Below are positions 18,171 to 26,855 of a stretch of 64,000 bases of DNA, in pieces (within the stretch, counting starts at the first letter, position 1; the number at the start of each line of letters is the position of its first letter). The stretch is from Chryseotalea sp. WA131a. GTDB taxonomy: Bacteria > Bacteroidota > Bacteroidia > Cytophagales > Cyclobacteriaceae. The stretch is taken from the NCBI GenBank assembly GCA_025370075.1, contig CP073016.1:2108001-2172000 (forward strand), given 5' to 3'. Below the pieces are notes generated by a model. That model worked only from the letters and a program-made list of their open reading frames with translations, was not told where the DNA came from and ran no database searches. A program made the translations under genes and the position numbers.

Positions 18171-19055
18171 ATGAAAACTAATTTACTTGTCTCTTTCTCT
18201 GGTGGTGAAACGTCCGCTTTCATGGCTCAATGGATTAAAAACCACTTAGAGGATAAAGTCTATAAAAATGTTGTTTACGTGTTTGCTAACACCGGATTAG
18301 AGAATGAGCAAACATTGGAGTTCATAAAAAAGTGTGATGATCATTTTGATTTTAAAACTAAATGGATTCAGGCAAGGACTCGAATCGGCAGAAAGTCCAC
18401 AGCGTACTGGCATATTGATTTTGAAACCGCAGCAAGAAACGGACAGCCGTTTGAGGAGTTAATTCAAAAATATGGAATACCAAATCAGGCAATGCCACAT
18501 TGCACAAGGGAATTAAAACAAAACCCAATCAAAGCCTTTGCAAGAGATTATTTTGACAGTGAGAAATATGATACAGCTATTGGAATAAGAAGTGATGAGG
18601 CCGACAGAATTAACGCAAAAGCCAAAGAAAATGGATTTATCTACCCATTGGTTAATCGCCAAATGATACCAACTACTAAACCAATGGTTAATTTTTTTTG
18701 GAAACAAATGCCGTTTAGATTAGAACTGAAAGGCTATCAAGGGAACTGCCTAACGTGTTGGAAAAAATCAGATAAAAAGCTATTTCAAATTGCTAACGAA
18801 AACCCGAAGGCGTTTGATTTTATGAATAGCATGGAAGAAAAATATTCTTGGATTGGAGCTGAATTTAAAAAAGAATATGAAGGACAACGGCAACGGACAT
18901 TCTTTAGGGGTAATCGAAGCGCAAAAGATATACTTGAACAATCAAAAACGTTTAAAGGTATTGTTAAAGATGATGCTCAAGAATACAACTATCAAATTGA
19001 CTTAATTGGAGGCGATGGTGAGTCCTGTGAAGTTTTTGCTGAATGTGGATCGTAG
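18171..19055 (+). CDS. PAPS-reductase-like PP-loop ATPase
   Basis: 294 residues from the second ATG, chosen because it directly precedes the nucleotide-binding strand (NLLVSFSGGETSAFMAQW). The SGGxTS PP-loop is that of the adenylyl-hydrolase/PAPS reductase superfamily. Further features are AIGIRSDEADR, CTREL and a CLTCWKK cysteine pair that could hold a metal cluster. Such stand-alone forms are common in phages and mobile DNA, where their exact reaction is not settled. The gene is on the plus strand inside attC 20, between hairpins 18088-18145 and 19068-19125. Confidence 0.8.
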   Translation: MKTNLLVSFSGGETSAFMAQWIKNHLEDKVYKNVVYVFANTGLENEQTLEFIKKCDDHFDFKTKWIQARTRIGRKSTAYWHIDFETAARNGQPFEELIQKYGIPNQAMPHCTRELKQNPIKAFARDYFDSEKYDTAIGIRSDEADRINAKAKENGFIYPLVNRQMIPTTKPMVNFFWKQMPFRLELKGYQGNCLTCWKKSDKKLFQIANENPKAFDFMNSMEEKYSWIGAEFKKEYEGQRQRTFFRGNRSAKDILEQSKTFKGIVKDDAQEYNYQIDLIGGDGESCEVFAECGS

Positions 19056-19067
19056 CGGTAATTACTC

Positions 19068-19125
19068 GGCACGGATGCAAGGGCTTTGGATGCGGGTTGA
19101 TTTGCGCGGCCTTTGCATTGGTGCC
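19068..19125 (+). repeat. Module hairpin, right (module 4)
   Basis: Arms GGCACGGATGCAAGGGC and GCCTTTGCATTGGTGCC; loop TTTGG...TTTGCGCG. The arm pattern (CACGGATGC) is that of left-type hairpins 6370 and 51971. Confidence 0.75.
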
Positions 19126-19155
19126 GCTTACGGGCAGCCATTTCGCCTATATGGT

Positions 19156-19244
19156 GTTATGCCCCGTTGCCCCGCGAAGGGCTGGCACAAAAGGCAAAGG
19201 CTTCCACGCCCCTTTTGTGTTCGTGGGGCGGGGCAATGTGGCAT
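19156..19244 (-). repeat. Minimal 91-bp empty cassette
   Basis: GTTATGCCCCGTTGCCCCGC at the left pairs with GCGGGGCAATGTGGCATAAC at the right; between them is only a small hairpin (GCACAAAAGG ... CCCCTTTTGTG). No room for a gene. Confidence 0.7.
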
Positions 19245-19372
19245 AACGATTTGTGCTTATGCCAGTAGCGGGATTTTGAAACTTCGCCCTTTCCCACAAG
19301 CAGAACGAAATTAAGAAAACAAAACGAAGATACCACACGTCACCCCGCTATTGCATAAGCACAGTGTTACCA
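19241..19372 (-). other. attC site 21
   Basis: AAC 19245, GTT 19366. Arms TTGTGCTTATGCCAGTAGCG and CGCTATTGCATAAGCAC. Confidence 0.87.
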
Positions 19373-19382
19373 CCAGTGCAAC

Positions 19383-20297
19383 TCACTTCTTTTTAAGTTC
19401 CTCAATTTGTCCCGTGGCGTAGTTCTTCGCTTGGTCGTTTCCGTATTTAATTGTCAGCTCATAGTACTTTATAGAATTTTTATAGTCCGTTTTTAACTTG
19501 TAAGCTTGAGCGATATTGCTTAATACAATGTAGTCGGTTGGCGCTAATTTCTCAGCTTTTAAAAGCGCTGTCAACGCCTTGTCGTACTCCTTTTTGATAA
19601 GGTAAACAATTGAAAGATTTGACAGGCTTTCAACATGGTCAGGATAATATTTAAGAATGGTCTCTGCAATTTGGCGCACATTGTTCAATAGGTCGTCATT
19701 GTTAGTATTATAGAGTTGTAATTGATAAGTCTGAATTGAGCTTAACAAAAATTGCTTCGGGTCGTCAACTGGTTTATTATCAGTCCACGTCCATTTGTTT
19801 TTTATTTTTTCTGAGTAGTCAATTGTCTTAATGATTTCAGTTGTAAAATTTTTGTAGTCCTCTAACTCACCAAACATGTAGGTCTTCCCAAAACGAATAT
19901 CAAGTCGTGTCGGGTTTTTTGCAATTCCTTTGTCGGCATAGTCAAAGCCCCTTTGAATCATTTTCGGATCGTAATTTGAATTGCCATACATATAACCCAC
20001 AGGTTCACTTTTTGACGTGTCTTTGTCCATGATTTTTAAAACATTCTCGCCTTTTGGATTATTGCCCAATTCAATGAAGTCTTTCTTACTTTTGGTTACA
20101 TAGAAGTTGAAGTATGCAACATAAAGTTCGGGGTCTTTGCTGTCGGCATTTTCCCATTTTCGCAAAAGTTGTCGTTGTCCTGTCGTGTCTTGTTTTGTCA
20201 CGAGGTCAGCAAACTGTTGTTTAAACGTCTGCCCAAACGTTGGATTAAAAAATACGGTCAGTCCGATTAAAACTATTATTGTTCGTCTACGCATCAT
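19383..20297 (-). CDS. Exported TPR-repeat protein
   Basis: 304 residues. The start is the ATG ATG pair before RRRTIIVLIGLTVFFNPTFG, a clear signal peptide; the frame stays open upstream only because it runs through attC 22. Several tetratricopeptide-like helices lie in the C-terminal third (NLSIVYLIKKEYDKALTAL, NIAQAYKLKTDYKNSIKYY). Probably a periplasmic scaffold or binding protein. Sole gene of the cassette 19366-20320. Confidence 0.78.
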   Translation of the reverse strand: MMRRRTIIVLIGLTVFFNPTFGQTFKQQFADLVTKQDTTGQRQLLRKWENADSKDPELYVAYFNFYVTKSKKDFIELGNNPKGENVLKIMDKDTSKSEPVGYMYGNSNYDPKMIQRGFDYADKGIAKNPTRLDIRFGKTYMFGELEDYKNFTTEIIKTIDYSEKIKNKWTWTDNKPVDDPKQFLLSSIQTYQLQLYNTNNDDLLNNVRQIAETILKYYPDHVESLSNLSIVYLIKKEYDKALTALLKAEKLAPTDYIVLSNIAQAYKLKTDYKNSIKYYELTIKYGNDQAKNYATGQIEELKKK

Positions 20298-20313
20298 CGT
20301 CTTTTTGCATTGG

Positions 20314-20443
20314 TGGTAACGTTTGTGTTTCTGCAGTGGTGCCTTTTCGAAGCCGCGTCCTGTCCCACGAAACCAAGCGTTGAACGAAGATAAAACTTTA
20401 AACCAACTCGTCACGGCACCATTGCAGAAACATACTGTTGCCA
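20314..20443 (-). other. attC site 22
   Basis: AAC 20318, GTT 20437. GTTTGTGTTTCTGCAGTGG arm type; CATACTGTT replaces the usual CATTTTGTT. Confidence 0.88.
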
Positions 20444-20473
20444 GCTGTTGGACTTCCCAATTGTTCACCGTGA

Positions 20474-21493
20474 CTATTTCTTTGTTGAAACTGTCCAACT
20501 AATAAACTCTTGAAAAATTCCGTCCCATTTGTCTTGTGTCTCTCCATTTTCTTTTTCAATCACAAATCCGTGGTCACACTTTGCGCAAATTTCATATCTC
20601 AAGTTTTTCTTACCGAGCCTAGCAAATTCAAGCGGAATTAAATAAGTACTTTCAATTGGAGCGCTTTCATCTTTTCCAGCGACTTGTACGTAAATCGGGA
20701 TGTCTAATTTTAATAGATTATAAATTGGTGGTTCAGCATAACTCCACCATCTCTTGGCTGAATAATCATGTTTTCCTTTTGCACTAACGTCTCCCTTGTT
20801 CTCAGTTATTTTTTGGAACGAAGTCAATATCTCTTTTGTGTTATTTAATGCAATGCTGTCAGAAATCTGCTTTGTCCAATTTGCCTTACTATTTTCCAGC
20901 AAGAAGTCAAAATGGTCCGGTAAAGCGTTTCCAGCCCAAAAACCTAAATGAGTAATTTTTTTATTGACTGTCCCGAGTTTAGCTGCTACAGGTGCACCCT
21001 CAGAATGCCCGTAAACTATTACTTTGTCAATGTCCTTTATCAATCTCTTAGTTATGTATTTTATTACTAAGTCAGCTTGTTCTACTCGATTTTGTAAGCT
21101 ATTGTTTTCATGGTATTTAGAATAGTCAGTCGTCTCACCAAAATTTATTGAAGGAATACCAGTCTTTGAAATAATTGCATAACAGTAACTCTCGTCTAAT
21201 AACTTATAATCTCCAGGAAACCAACGATAAGTAGTGTACACTCCCTTATCATTTTCTACCGTAAATAATGGGTCCGGTGAAGTCCCTTGTAGATACAAGA
21301 CTAAATTTGTCGGCATTCTATTCTCACTTTTATGAACGTAAAACCAGACTGTATCGTCTGAAGTCGTAATTGTATGTTCCGTAAACCCAAATTTGTCTAA
21401 AACCTCTTGTCTTGTAGGTTTTATATTTTGTGAATACGAAAGTGTCAGTCGAAGTACAACAAGAACAATCGTCCAGAAAAAGCTTGAATTCAT
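20474..21493 (-). CDS. Secreted alpha/beta hydrolase
   Basis: 339 residues with an N-terminal signal peptide (about 1-21). Core motifs are the nucleophile elbow VIVYGHSEGAPVAAKLG (Ser about 172), an acid candidate in VQVAGKDESAP (about 270) and the final histidine in CDHGF (about 310), spaced as in serine esterases and peptidases of this fold. The substrate cannot be told. Single gene in its cassette. Confidence 0.8.
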   Translation of the reverse strand: MNSSFFWTIVLVVLRLTLSYSQNIKPTRQEVLDKFGFTEHTITTSDDTVWFYVHKSENRMPTNLVLYLQGTSPDPLFTVENDKGVYTTYRWFPGDYKLLDESYCYAIISKTGIPSINFGETTDYSKYHENNSLQNRVEQADLVIKYITKRLIKDIDKVIVYGHSEGAPVAAKLGTVNKKITHLGFWAGNALPDHFDFLLENSKANWTKQISDSIALNNTKEILTSFQKITENKGDVSAKGKHDYSAKRWWSYAEPPIYNLLKLDIPIYVQVAGKDESAPIESTYLIPLEFARLGKKNLRYEICAKCDHGFVIEKENGETQDKWDGIFQEFISWTVSTKK

Positions 21494-21554
21494 TAAGTCA
21501 AGTTATTAATCTTTAAATATTATAAATCTCTGTCCACGGAGTCCGTCCAATTGC

Positions 21555-21684
21555 TGGCAACGGTTAGCTTATTGCTGGCGGGCAATTAAAACCTGCGCCC
21601 TGTCCAACGAGATAAAGATAAACAAAGAACTGCACACTTCAATGACGCACAGTCCCGCCCGCTTGCAATAAGCTTTTGTTAGCG
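21555..21684 (-). other. attC site 23
   Basis: AAC 21559, GTT 21678. Arms TTAGCTTATTGCTGGCGGGC and GCCCGCTTGCAATAAGC. Its R'' core supplies the stop codon of gene 21679-22254. Confidence 0.88.
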
Positions 21685-22254
21685 GCAGGCATTTTTTACC
21701 CGTCCCATTTCTTTGTGTCGCCAAATTGCTAAAACATTACAGTCCGCGTGATGTTCCTCTGGATTGTTTTTAAAGAGTCGATCGCGGATGTCGTAAGCTT
21801 TATCAAATGTGTCAATGAGGCCGAAATGATTTAAGTCAATCGGTTTGAATGTCTCATCAAAACCACCACAATTTGAAAGAGCACTTGTCGAGTAATCTTT
21901 GTCAAGCAGCTCGTAACCGACAAATTCGAATTCCTCTATTTTTATTTCCTCACACTTCTCTTTCGGTTCTTTAACAACTGTCAAAAGGTTAAACCGCTCC
22001 TTATCCTTTACCTTTTTGACTACGTAGGCCAGTGAGTTGAAGAGTCCTGTTTCATAAAGGCTGTCTGTGATAATAAAGTCCCAGTCCCCGTTTTCCCCTC
22101 GGTCGGGTTCGAATACTAGTCCATTCAACATGGCGTCCAATGAAACTAATTCTGTCAAATGAGTCAGCTTGCTAAACTCAATGTACTTTGTCCAAGAAGA
22201 GCCGTCTTCATGTTCTTTGTCGTACGTCTCTGTCGCGGTGTACCAATAGTCCAT
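21679..22254 (-). CDS. Hypothetical protein ending in the attC core
   Basis: 191 residues, acidic, soluble (WYTATETYDKEHEDGSSWTK ... CNVLAIWRHKEMG). The length and acidic character recall immunity proteins of toxin systems, but I recognise no family. The TAA stop is part of the CGCTAAC recombination core, so excision or insertion would not change the protein end. Confidence 0.65.
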   Translation of the reverse strand: MDYWYTATETYDKEHEDGSSWTKYIEFSKLTHLTELVSLDAMLNGLVFEPDRGENGDWDFIITDSLYETGLFNSLAYVVKKVKDKERFNLLTVVKEPKEKCEEIKIEEFEFVGYELLDKDYSTSALSNCGGFDETFKPIDLNHFGLIDTFDKAYDIRDRLFKNNPEEHHADCNVLAIWRHKEMGRVKNACR

Positions 22255-22291
22255 TTAATTGTTTAGCTCTAATCTTTCCAAAAATGCTTGC

Positions 22292-22420
22292 CGCTAACGT
22301 GAATATTTGCGATCGGGCGGGAATTTGAAACTGCGTCCTGTCCCAAACACAAAGCGGAATAAAGATAACAAAACTTTGAACTACACGTCAACCCCGCCTG
22401 GCGCAAATATATTGTTATGC
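22292..22420 (-). other. attC site 24
   Basis: AAC 22296, GTT 22414. Arms AATATTTGCGATCGGGCGGG and CCCGCCTGGCGCAAATAT; type shared with sites 25, 32, 41, 46, 69 and 70. Confidence 0.88.
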
Positions 22421-23089
22421 GGTCGTGCTTCGCCTTAATATCATTCGTCTAATTGAAGTCTTTACTGTCAAATACCGCTCCTTTTTTGCAAGTGTCCTGT
22501 ACGTGTGGTCGTCAATTATTAGAAGTCCATCTTTTGTCAGTCCTATGATTGTTGCTCCACAAAAACCAGTTAATGATTTTGTCGTTAAGAATTTACCGTT
22601 CAATACTTTATAGAGTTTACTCTTGTTCGGAATTTCCTTTTTGTCAATTAATGACGTCTTAAATCGTTTTTCTGTGAAAGTGATGTAGCCATTATTGCCT
22701 TTTTGCTCATTCAAAATCTTTGAACTTCTATAGTATATTTTCGAGTCGGTCAATAGACTGTCTTTAACTTCAAATAGTCCAAAGTTAATTACGTCCCATT
22801 TGCCAATTAATTTCTCAACTCCAAAATTGTGAAGCGTTGTGTCCATTTGAACTTGTCCCAACGATGTATTAAAGCAAAATCGTCCTCTGGTCGAGTCCGT
22901 TTCGTTGAAAACGCAAGTCTGGCAGCGATTGGCAATTTCTGAATAGTTTGAATTCAACACTTCATTGTCCTTTTGCCAATATGTGCTGTCGAGTCGCGGA
23001 TACAATAAGTAGTCAGTCAGTTTAATATCTTGACCATTAACTAAAATCGTTGTGAAAATGAGTGTCGTCAGGAAGTATATTTTTCTCAT
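22415..23089 (-). CDS. Exported hypothetical protein
   Basis: 224 residues from the ATG before RKIYFLTTLIFTTILVNGQ, a signal peptide; the upstream in-frame extension belongs to attC 25. The rest is beta-rich with three cysteines near residues 53-68 and one near 190 (SLTGFCGATIIGL). The TAA stop lies in the attC core (GCATAAC). Function unknown. Confidence 0.7.
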   Translation of the reverse strand: MRKIYFLTTLIFTTILVNGQDIKLTDYLLYPRLDSTYWQKDNEVLNSNYSEIANRCQTCVFNETDSTRGRFCFNTSLGQVQMDTTLHNFGVEKLIGKWDVINFGLFEVKDSLLTDSKIYYRSSKILNEQKGNNGYITFTEKRFKTSLIDKKEIPNKSKLYKVLNGKFLTTKSLTGFCGATIIGLTKDGLLIIDDHTYRTLAKKERYLTVKTSIRRMILRRSTTA

Positions 23090-23112
23090 AGTTGTCGCCT
23101 TTTTAGCATGCC

Positions 23113-23241
23113 GCATAACGTGAATATTTGCGATCGGGCGGGAATTTGAAACTGCGTCTTGTCCCAAGCACCGAACGGAATAAAGATAACAAAACTTTGA
23201 AATACACGTCAACCCCGCTTGGCGCAAATATATTGTTGGCG
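23113..23241 (-). other. attC site 25
   Basis: AAC 23117, GTT 23235. Same arms as site 24. Confidence 0.88.
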
Positions 23242-23252
23242 GTAGTTGCAAT

Positions 23253-23926
23253 TTACAATTTCCTCCATACGTAGCCTGTCCCTTTTTTATTCTTTGTCAC
23301 TCGTCTCAAATTCTTTGGATCAAACTTAAAAGGCAAATAGGGTTCAATGGTTTTAACATAGTCCCAAAATTTATCGTCTGCTTGGTTGAATGGGAAATTT
23401 ATTGTCGGTGAGCAAAAACTATTTCTCTTTAGCCAAAACACGATTCCAGATTCAAGTGTTTGTCCCTTCAAAATATCTTTTGTTTCTAAGTACTTCAAAT
23501 AGAACTTGTGATAAAATGTAAGTTCTGCTGGTCCCTCCGGATGTTTTGGCCAAGGGTCTCCATTCACAAGTATATCGACAGCATCTTTAAATTTCTCTTT
23601 CTTAAGTCGCCAAATTGTCTCCTTTTCGGAGGGTTTTTGTAAAGTTGCTGTACATTAATAATTTGTCCATTGCCAAATTTCTCGTTCGCTATATTTATTG
23701 CAGACCAGCATTTGTCCTCGGTCATTTGGTCGTCAAACCCGCTAAAGATGTGCAGCTCGATTGAGTCCCAAGAAGTGTCGTCTGGTCTTTCTGGATTCGC
23801 TGTTGTAAATTGTCTTAGAAAAAAGTCCAACTTTAGCCAAGCCATTTCAATTGCCTTTTCCCTAACAGACTGAACTGTTTGTGATTTAGACAGAGAATAT
23901 TGGATGAATGATTCCTGAGTGTCCAT
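23253..23926 (-). pseudogene. Hypothetical protein, apparently frameshifted
   Basis: Two overlapping ORFs (23564-23926 and 23253-23567). The frame of the second ORF stays open upstream and reads PSEKETIWRLKKEKFKDAV before NGDPWPKHPEG, far more protein-like than the basic tail of the first (PPKRRQFGDLRKRN). A single-base change near 23630, within AAAAACCCTCC on the coding strand, would join them into one protein of about 224 residues. Sequencing error, decay or programmed slippage are all possible. Family unknown. Confidence 0.6.
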
Positions 23927-23945
23927 CTTGTTCGATTGCAATTAC

Positions 23946-24076
23946 CGCCAACGGCTAAGTTTGTGACGGCTGCGGTCTTCGGAGCGCGTCCCTGTCGCAC
24001 GTGGCAGAGCTAAATTAAGAAAAACAAACCGAATAACCGCAACGACCCCGCAGCTGGCATAAACTTTTTGTTATGC
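23946..24076 (-). other. attC site 26 (type A)
   Basis: AAC 23950, GTT 24070. Confidence 0.87.
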
Positions 24077-24307
24077 GAACAGCCCCAGAAACTTTTCAGG
24101 GGCCGAAAAACCGTCCAACGTGGCGGGTGCGCCTACGTCCCTGTCCCGGAGCGGTGAGGCGTGGCGCGGTGAAGAAATTGTCGACCGCGTCACCGTCCCC
24201 ACGCAATGGTGAACCAATTTGAAAAGCTGCAAAAGAAATAAGCAAAGGCGCGGGATGAATTTTGTTTTGCGGTCTCAAGATCCTGCGCGTTCGCGGGGCT
24301 TGCGCAT
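24070..24307 (-). repeat. Family A cassette, copy 7
   Basis: Sub-type with GCGGTCTCAAGATCC; apparently the same sequence as copies 8 and 15 except one base (CTTTTCAGG) near the left end. Confidence 0.75.
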
Positions 24308-24432
24308 AACGTTTGTGTTTCTTCAGTGGTGCGCTTCCGAAGCCGCGTCCTGTCCCCGATACCAAACGTTGAACGAAGATATAAACTTTGGATTACACCT
24401 CACCGCACCATTGAAGAAACATTTTGTTGTGC
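24304..24432 (-). other. attC site 27
   Basis: AAC 24308, GTT 24426. Arms GTTTGTGTTTCTTCAGTGGTG and CACCATTGAAGAAAC: T against A replaces the usual G against C, a compensated change that keeps the stem. Confidence 0.88.
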
Positions 24433-24440
24433 GCAGTGAG

Positions 24441-25022
24441 TTACTCTCGCCAGTTCTTTCTACTATATTCGATAACTTCTTGATCTGTCACCAGAGGTTT
24501 CCAATTCCCGTCCTTTGGGAATTTATTTTTATTTCGCTCGCCTTCGGGTATGTAAAAGTTTACTTTTTCACCACTGCTTTCAGTCGAGAACCAGAACAAT
24601 TGCTCCTCCTTGATATACTGTTCTTTATCTGTATAGCCAGTCATCATTTTGTCGTCCCATTCCTTTGATACACACATCTGGCATTCATGTGTTTGCTTGT
24701 CAACCGAAACGAATCCGCATATGTCACAGGTGTCGTAGGTCAACCTTTTCGAAAATGATTGAATAGGGATAGACAATAAAATAATACAAATGATACTAGT
24801 TACAATTACAATACTCTTTATCCAATGCGTCTTCGCTTTTACCAGTCGATAAATCCCTAATCCTAAGCCTACACTGATAAAAAGGCCAATTATTGTCAAT
24901 GGTATTTTTTCAATCGAGTTGTCAACCAAATCCGATATTGCTGCGAAAATAGGGCCGCAGAATCCGACAATGTATACTAGTTCCCAGGCACCTTTCTGTT
25001 CAAACGTCTCTTTTATAGTCAT
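24441..25022 (-). CDS. Membrane protein with zinc-ribbon-like domain
   Basis: 193 residues. The start is the ATG before TIKETFEQ. Three helices at about 14-32, 42-60 and 70-88, then a Cys-rich segment (CDICGFVSVDKQTHECQMC, two CxxC pairs) and a soluble tail rich in Lys, Glu and aromatic residues. Probably a membrane-tethered metal-binding sensor or scaffold; no family is recognised. Single gene in the cassette 24426-25056. Confidence 0.7.
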   Translation of the reverse strand: MTIKETFEQKGAWELVYIVGFCGPIFAAISDLVDNSIEKIPLTIIGLFISVGLGLGIYRLVKAKTHWIKSIVIVTSIICIILLSIPIQSFSKRLTYDTCDICGFVSVDKQTHECQMCVSKEWDDKMMTGYTDKEQYIKEEQLFWFSTESSGEKVNFYIPEGERNKNKFPKDGNWKPLVTDQEVIEYSRKNWRE

Positions 25023-25049
25023 CGATTCCAACTTCGTTTATCTCATTGC

Positions 25050-25179
25050 GCACAACGTTTCGGGGCTTTGCGAAGTTGGGGTTTAAAATGCCAATCGTTT
25101 CAGAACTAGAACGAATTTAGTAAAATTCCTGAACTTTTTGCTAGCCTTCAGCCCCAATTTCGCAAAACCCCTGTTACCA
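25050..25179 (-). other. attC site 28
   Basis: AAC 25054, GTT 25173. Arms CGGGGCTTTGCGAAGTTGGGG and CCCCAATTTCGCAAAACCCC; unique type. Confidence 0.87.
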
Positions 25180-25197
25180 GCAGTGTTTCCCTGTCAG

Positions 25198-25635
25198 TCA
25201 TCTGTTTTTATTATTTATTCGTCTTTTGTTGACTTCAGTCGCAACATTAAGTTCAATGTAAACAAGTCCACAAATAATGGCTATTTCCCCTAAAAAGTAT
25301 GCTATCCCAATAGTTGTAAGTTGAGGGTGATAGAAAATTATAAGACCAATGGTCAAGATGCAATAAAGCAGGTTAGCAATACTAATACCCTTAATATAAG
25401 GTGTCCAGTTTGCTTTAATGACAAAAAAACAAGTTGTTGAATAAATACAGAAACAAACTGCAATCAAAGAAAGGAAAGTCAATATTCTTTCAGGCATTCC
25501 AAAGTATTCGTTGATATTTCTCAATACTACAAACAATAAAAACGCAGTAGTCAAAGCCCCTATACTGTCAATTAGGAACAGTTTTTTTGGCTCTGATGAT
25601 AATTGTTTTATAATCTTACTTACAGTCTTTATCAT
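25198..25635 (-). CDS. Four-helix membrane protein
   Basis: 145 residues: a basic N-terminus (IKTVSKIIKQLSSEPKK) and four transmembrane segments (about 20-38, 48-68, 78-98 and 105-125), with a short basic tail (NKRRINNKNR). No catalytic or metal motif. Function unknown. Confidence 0.65.
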   Translation of the reverse strand: MIKTVSKIIKQLSSEPKKLFLIDSIGALTTAFLLFVVLRNINEYFGMPERILTFLSLIAVCFCIYSTTCFFVIKANWTPYIKGISIANLLYCILTIGLIIFYHPQLTTIGIAYFLGEIAIICGLVYIELNVATEVNKRRINNKNR

Positions 25636-25708
25636 TTAAAATGCAAATTTTAGTTTTGTCAAGCGTTTACAAGTCGTGTTAGGTGTTTGAGTGGTCTTCT
25701 AACATTGC

Positions 25709-25839
25709 TGGTAACGGCCTAGTTTGTGACGGCTGCGGTTCTCGGAGCTCGTCCCTGTCGCACGTGGCAGAGCTAAATTACGTAAAACAAACCGAATAAC
25801 CGCACCAACCCCGCAGCTGGCATAAACTTTTTGTTATGC
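25709..25839 (-). other. attC site 29 (type A)
   Basis: AAC 25713, GTT 25833. Loop variant AATTACGTAAAACAAAC and CTCGGAGCTCG, found again only in site 51. Confidence 0.87.
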
Positions 25840-26070
25840 GAACAGCCCCAGAAACTGTTCAGGGGCCGAAAAACCGTCCAACGTGGCGGGTGCGCCTACG
25901 TCCCTGTCCCGGAGCGGTGAGGCGTGGCGCGGTGAAGAAATTGTCGACCGCGTCACCGTCCCCACGCAATGGTGAACCAATTTGAAAAGCTGCAAAAGAA
26001 ATAAGCAAAGGCGCGGGATGAATTTTGTTTTGCGGTCTCAAGATCCTGCGCGTTCGCGGGGCTTGCGCAT
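25833..26070 (-). repeat. Family A cassette, copy 8
   Basis: Apparently identical to copy 15 (44268); both also follow the same attC loop variant. Confidence 0.75.
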
Positions 26071-26195
26071 AACGTGAGTGCTTATGCCGGGCTGGGTTAA
26101 ACACCTGCGCCCTGTCCCACAGCACGAATATAAGTAGAAAGCACGAAACTTAATAACCCACAAAACCCCCGACTGGCATAAGCACATTGTTGGCA
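26067..26195 (-). other. attC site 30
   Basis: AAC 26071, GTT 26189. Arms GTGCTTATGCCGGGCTGGGTT and GACTGGCATAAGCAC. Confidence 0.87.
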
Positions 26196-26717
26196 GCAGC
26201 GCATTTTCGTTCGTCAAACAGTCGAGCAAATGTCAAAGGCTTTTCCTCTCGGTGGCGGCAAAACTGTCCATGAAAAACGTCCACCGAAAATTGGCCAAAC
26301 GTCAAGTATAAATTCCAGCATTGTCGCCCGAGAATACTTTATCCACCGTCAAACCGTCTGCGGGCAAAAAAAATGTTGAAGCCGTAAAGCTTTTTGTCGC
26401 TATGTCTATGGCAAAAAAACTGTCGGCAGAAAATAGTTTGTTGAATGCAAGCCGTCCGCTGGCAAAGGTGTTGGAAGAACACTCCGTCAAAAAAGTCGGC
26501 TGATAAAAAATGTTGTCATTGAAAATTTGTCCCAGTCGAACAATTTCTTGTCGACCGGTCGCTGGTAAAAAACCTGTCAAGGCGATGTGTCAAACGTCTG
26601 CTAAAAATTGTCGCGCAACAAAATTTTCGGAGGTAAACATTTTCAAAAACCTAGTCCGTCCACGTGCGCAAATCCGTCCCGCGCGCTGTCGGCCGTGGCG
26701 GGTAGTGCGTTGCTGCC
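26189..26717 (-). repeat. Gene-less GTC-rich cassette
   Basis: Unique body of about 529 bp with matching ends (GTTGGCAGCAGCGCA / TGCGTTGCTGCCAAC). Two opposite frames are open over 180-280 bp (26321-26503 plus, 26302-26580 minus) but neither looks convincing. Repeated words such as GTCAA, GTCGA and CTGTC dominate the plus strand. It may be a decayed gene or an untranslated element. Confidence 0.5.
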
Positions 26718-26842
26718 AACGTTTGTGTTTGCGCAGTGGTGCGGTTTCGAAGCCACGTCCTGTCCCAGACACCAAAGCGTGGAACGAAGATAACACTTTG
26801 AGTAACACGTCACCGCACCATTGAGCAAACATTTTGTTGGCG
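26714..26842 (-). other. attC site 31
   Basis: AAC 26718, GTT 26836. GTTTGTGTTTGCGCAGTGGTG arm; the partner CACCATTGAGCAAAC has one base less. Confidence 0.88.
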
Positions 26843-26855
26843 GTAGTGCCTTACT

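Larger units (their letters stand above)
18035..19162 (-). other. attC site 20, giant, with a gene module in its loop
   Basis: R'' side CATAACGTATCAAATATAGG (from 18036), continuing CGAAGTGGCTGCC; R' side GGCAGCCATTTCGCCTATAT then GGTGTTATG (to 19161). The arms pair over about 17 bp (AGGCGAAGTGGCTGCC). Between them is a segment of about 1.06 kb with two module hairpins and a PAPS-reductase-like gene, where other sites have a loop of about 80 bases. Confidence 0.7.

Noticed and set aside
20295..20498. N-terminal extension of the TPR protein upstream of 20297
   Set aside because: It reads through attC 22 and hides an evident signal peptide; the ATG pair at 20292-20297 is the real start.
26302..26580. 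92-codon minus-strand ORF in a unique cassette, with a competing plus-strand ORF 26321-26503
   Set aside because: Both frames are open over the same skewed sequence and neither shows a domain, signal or clear start context.
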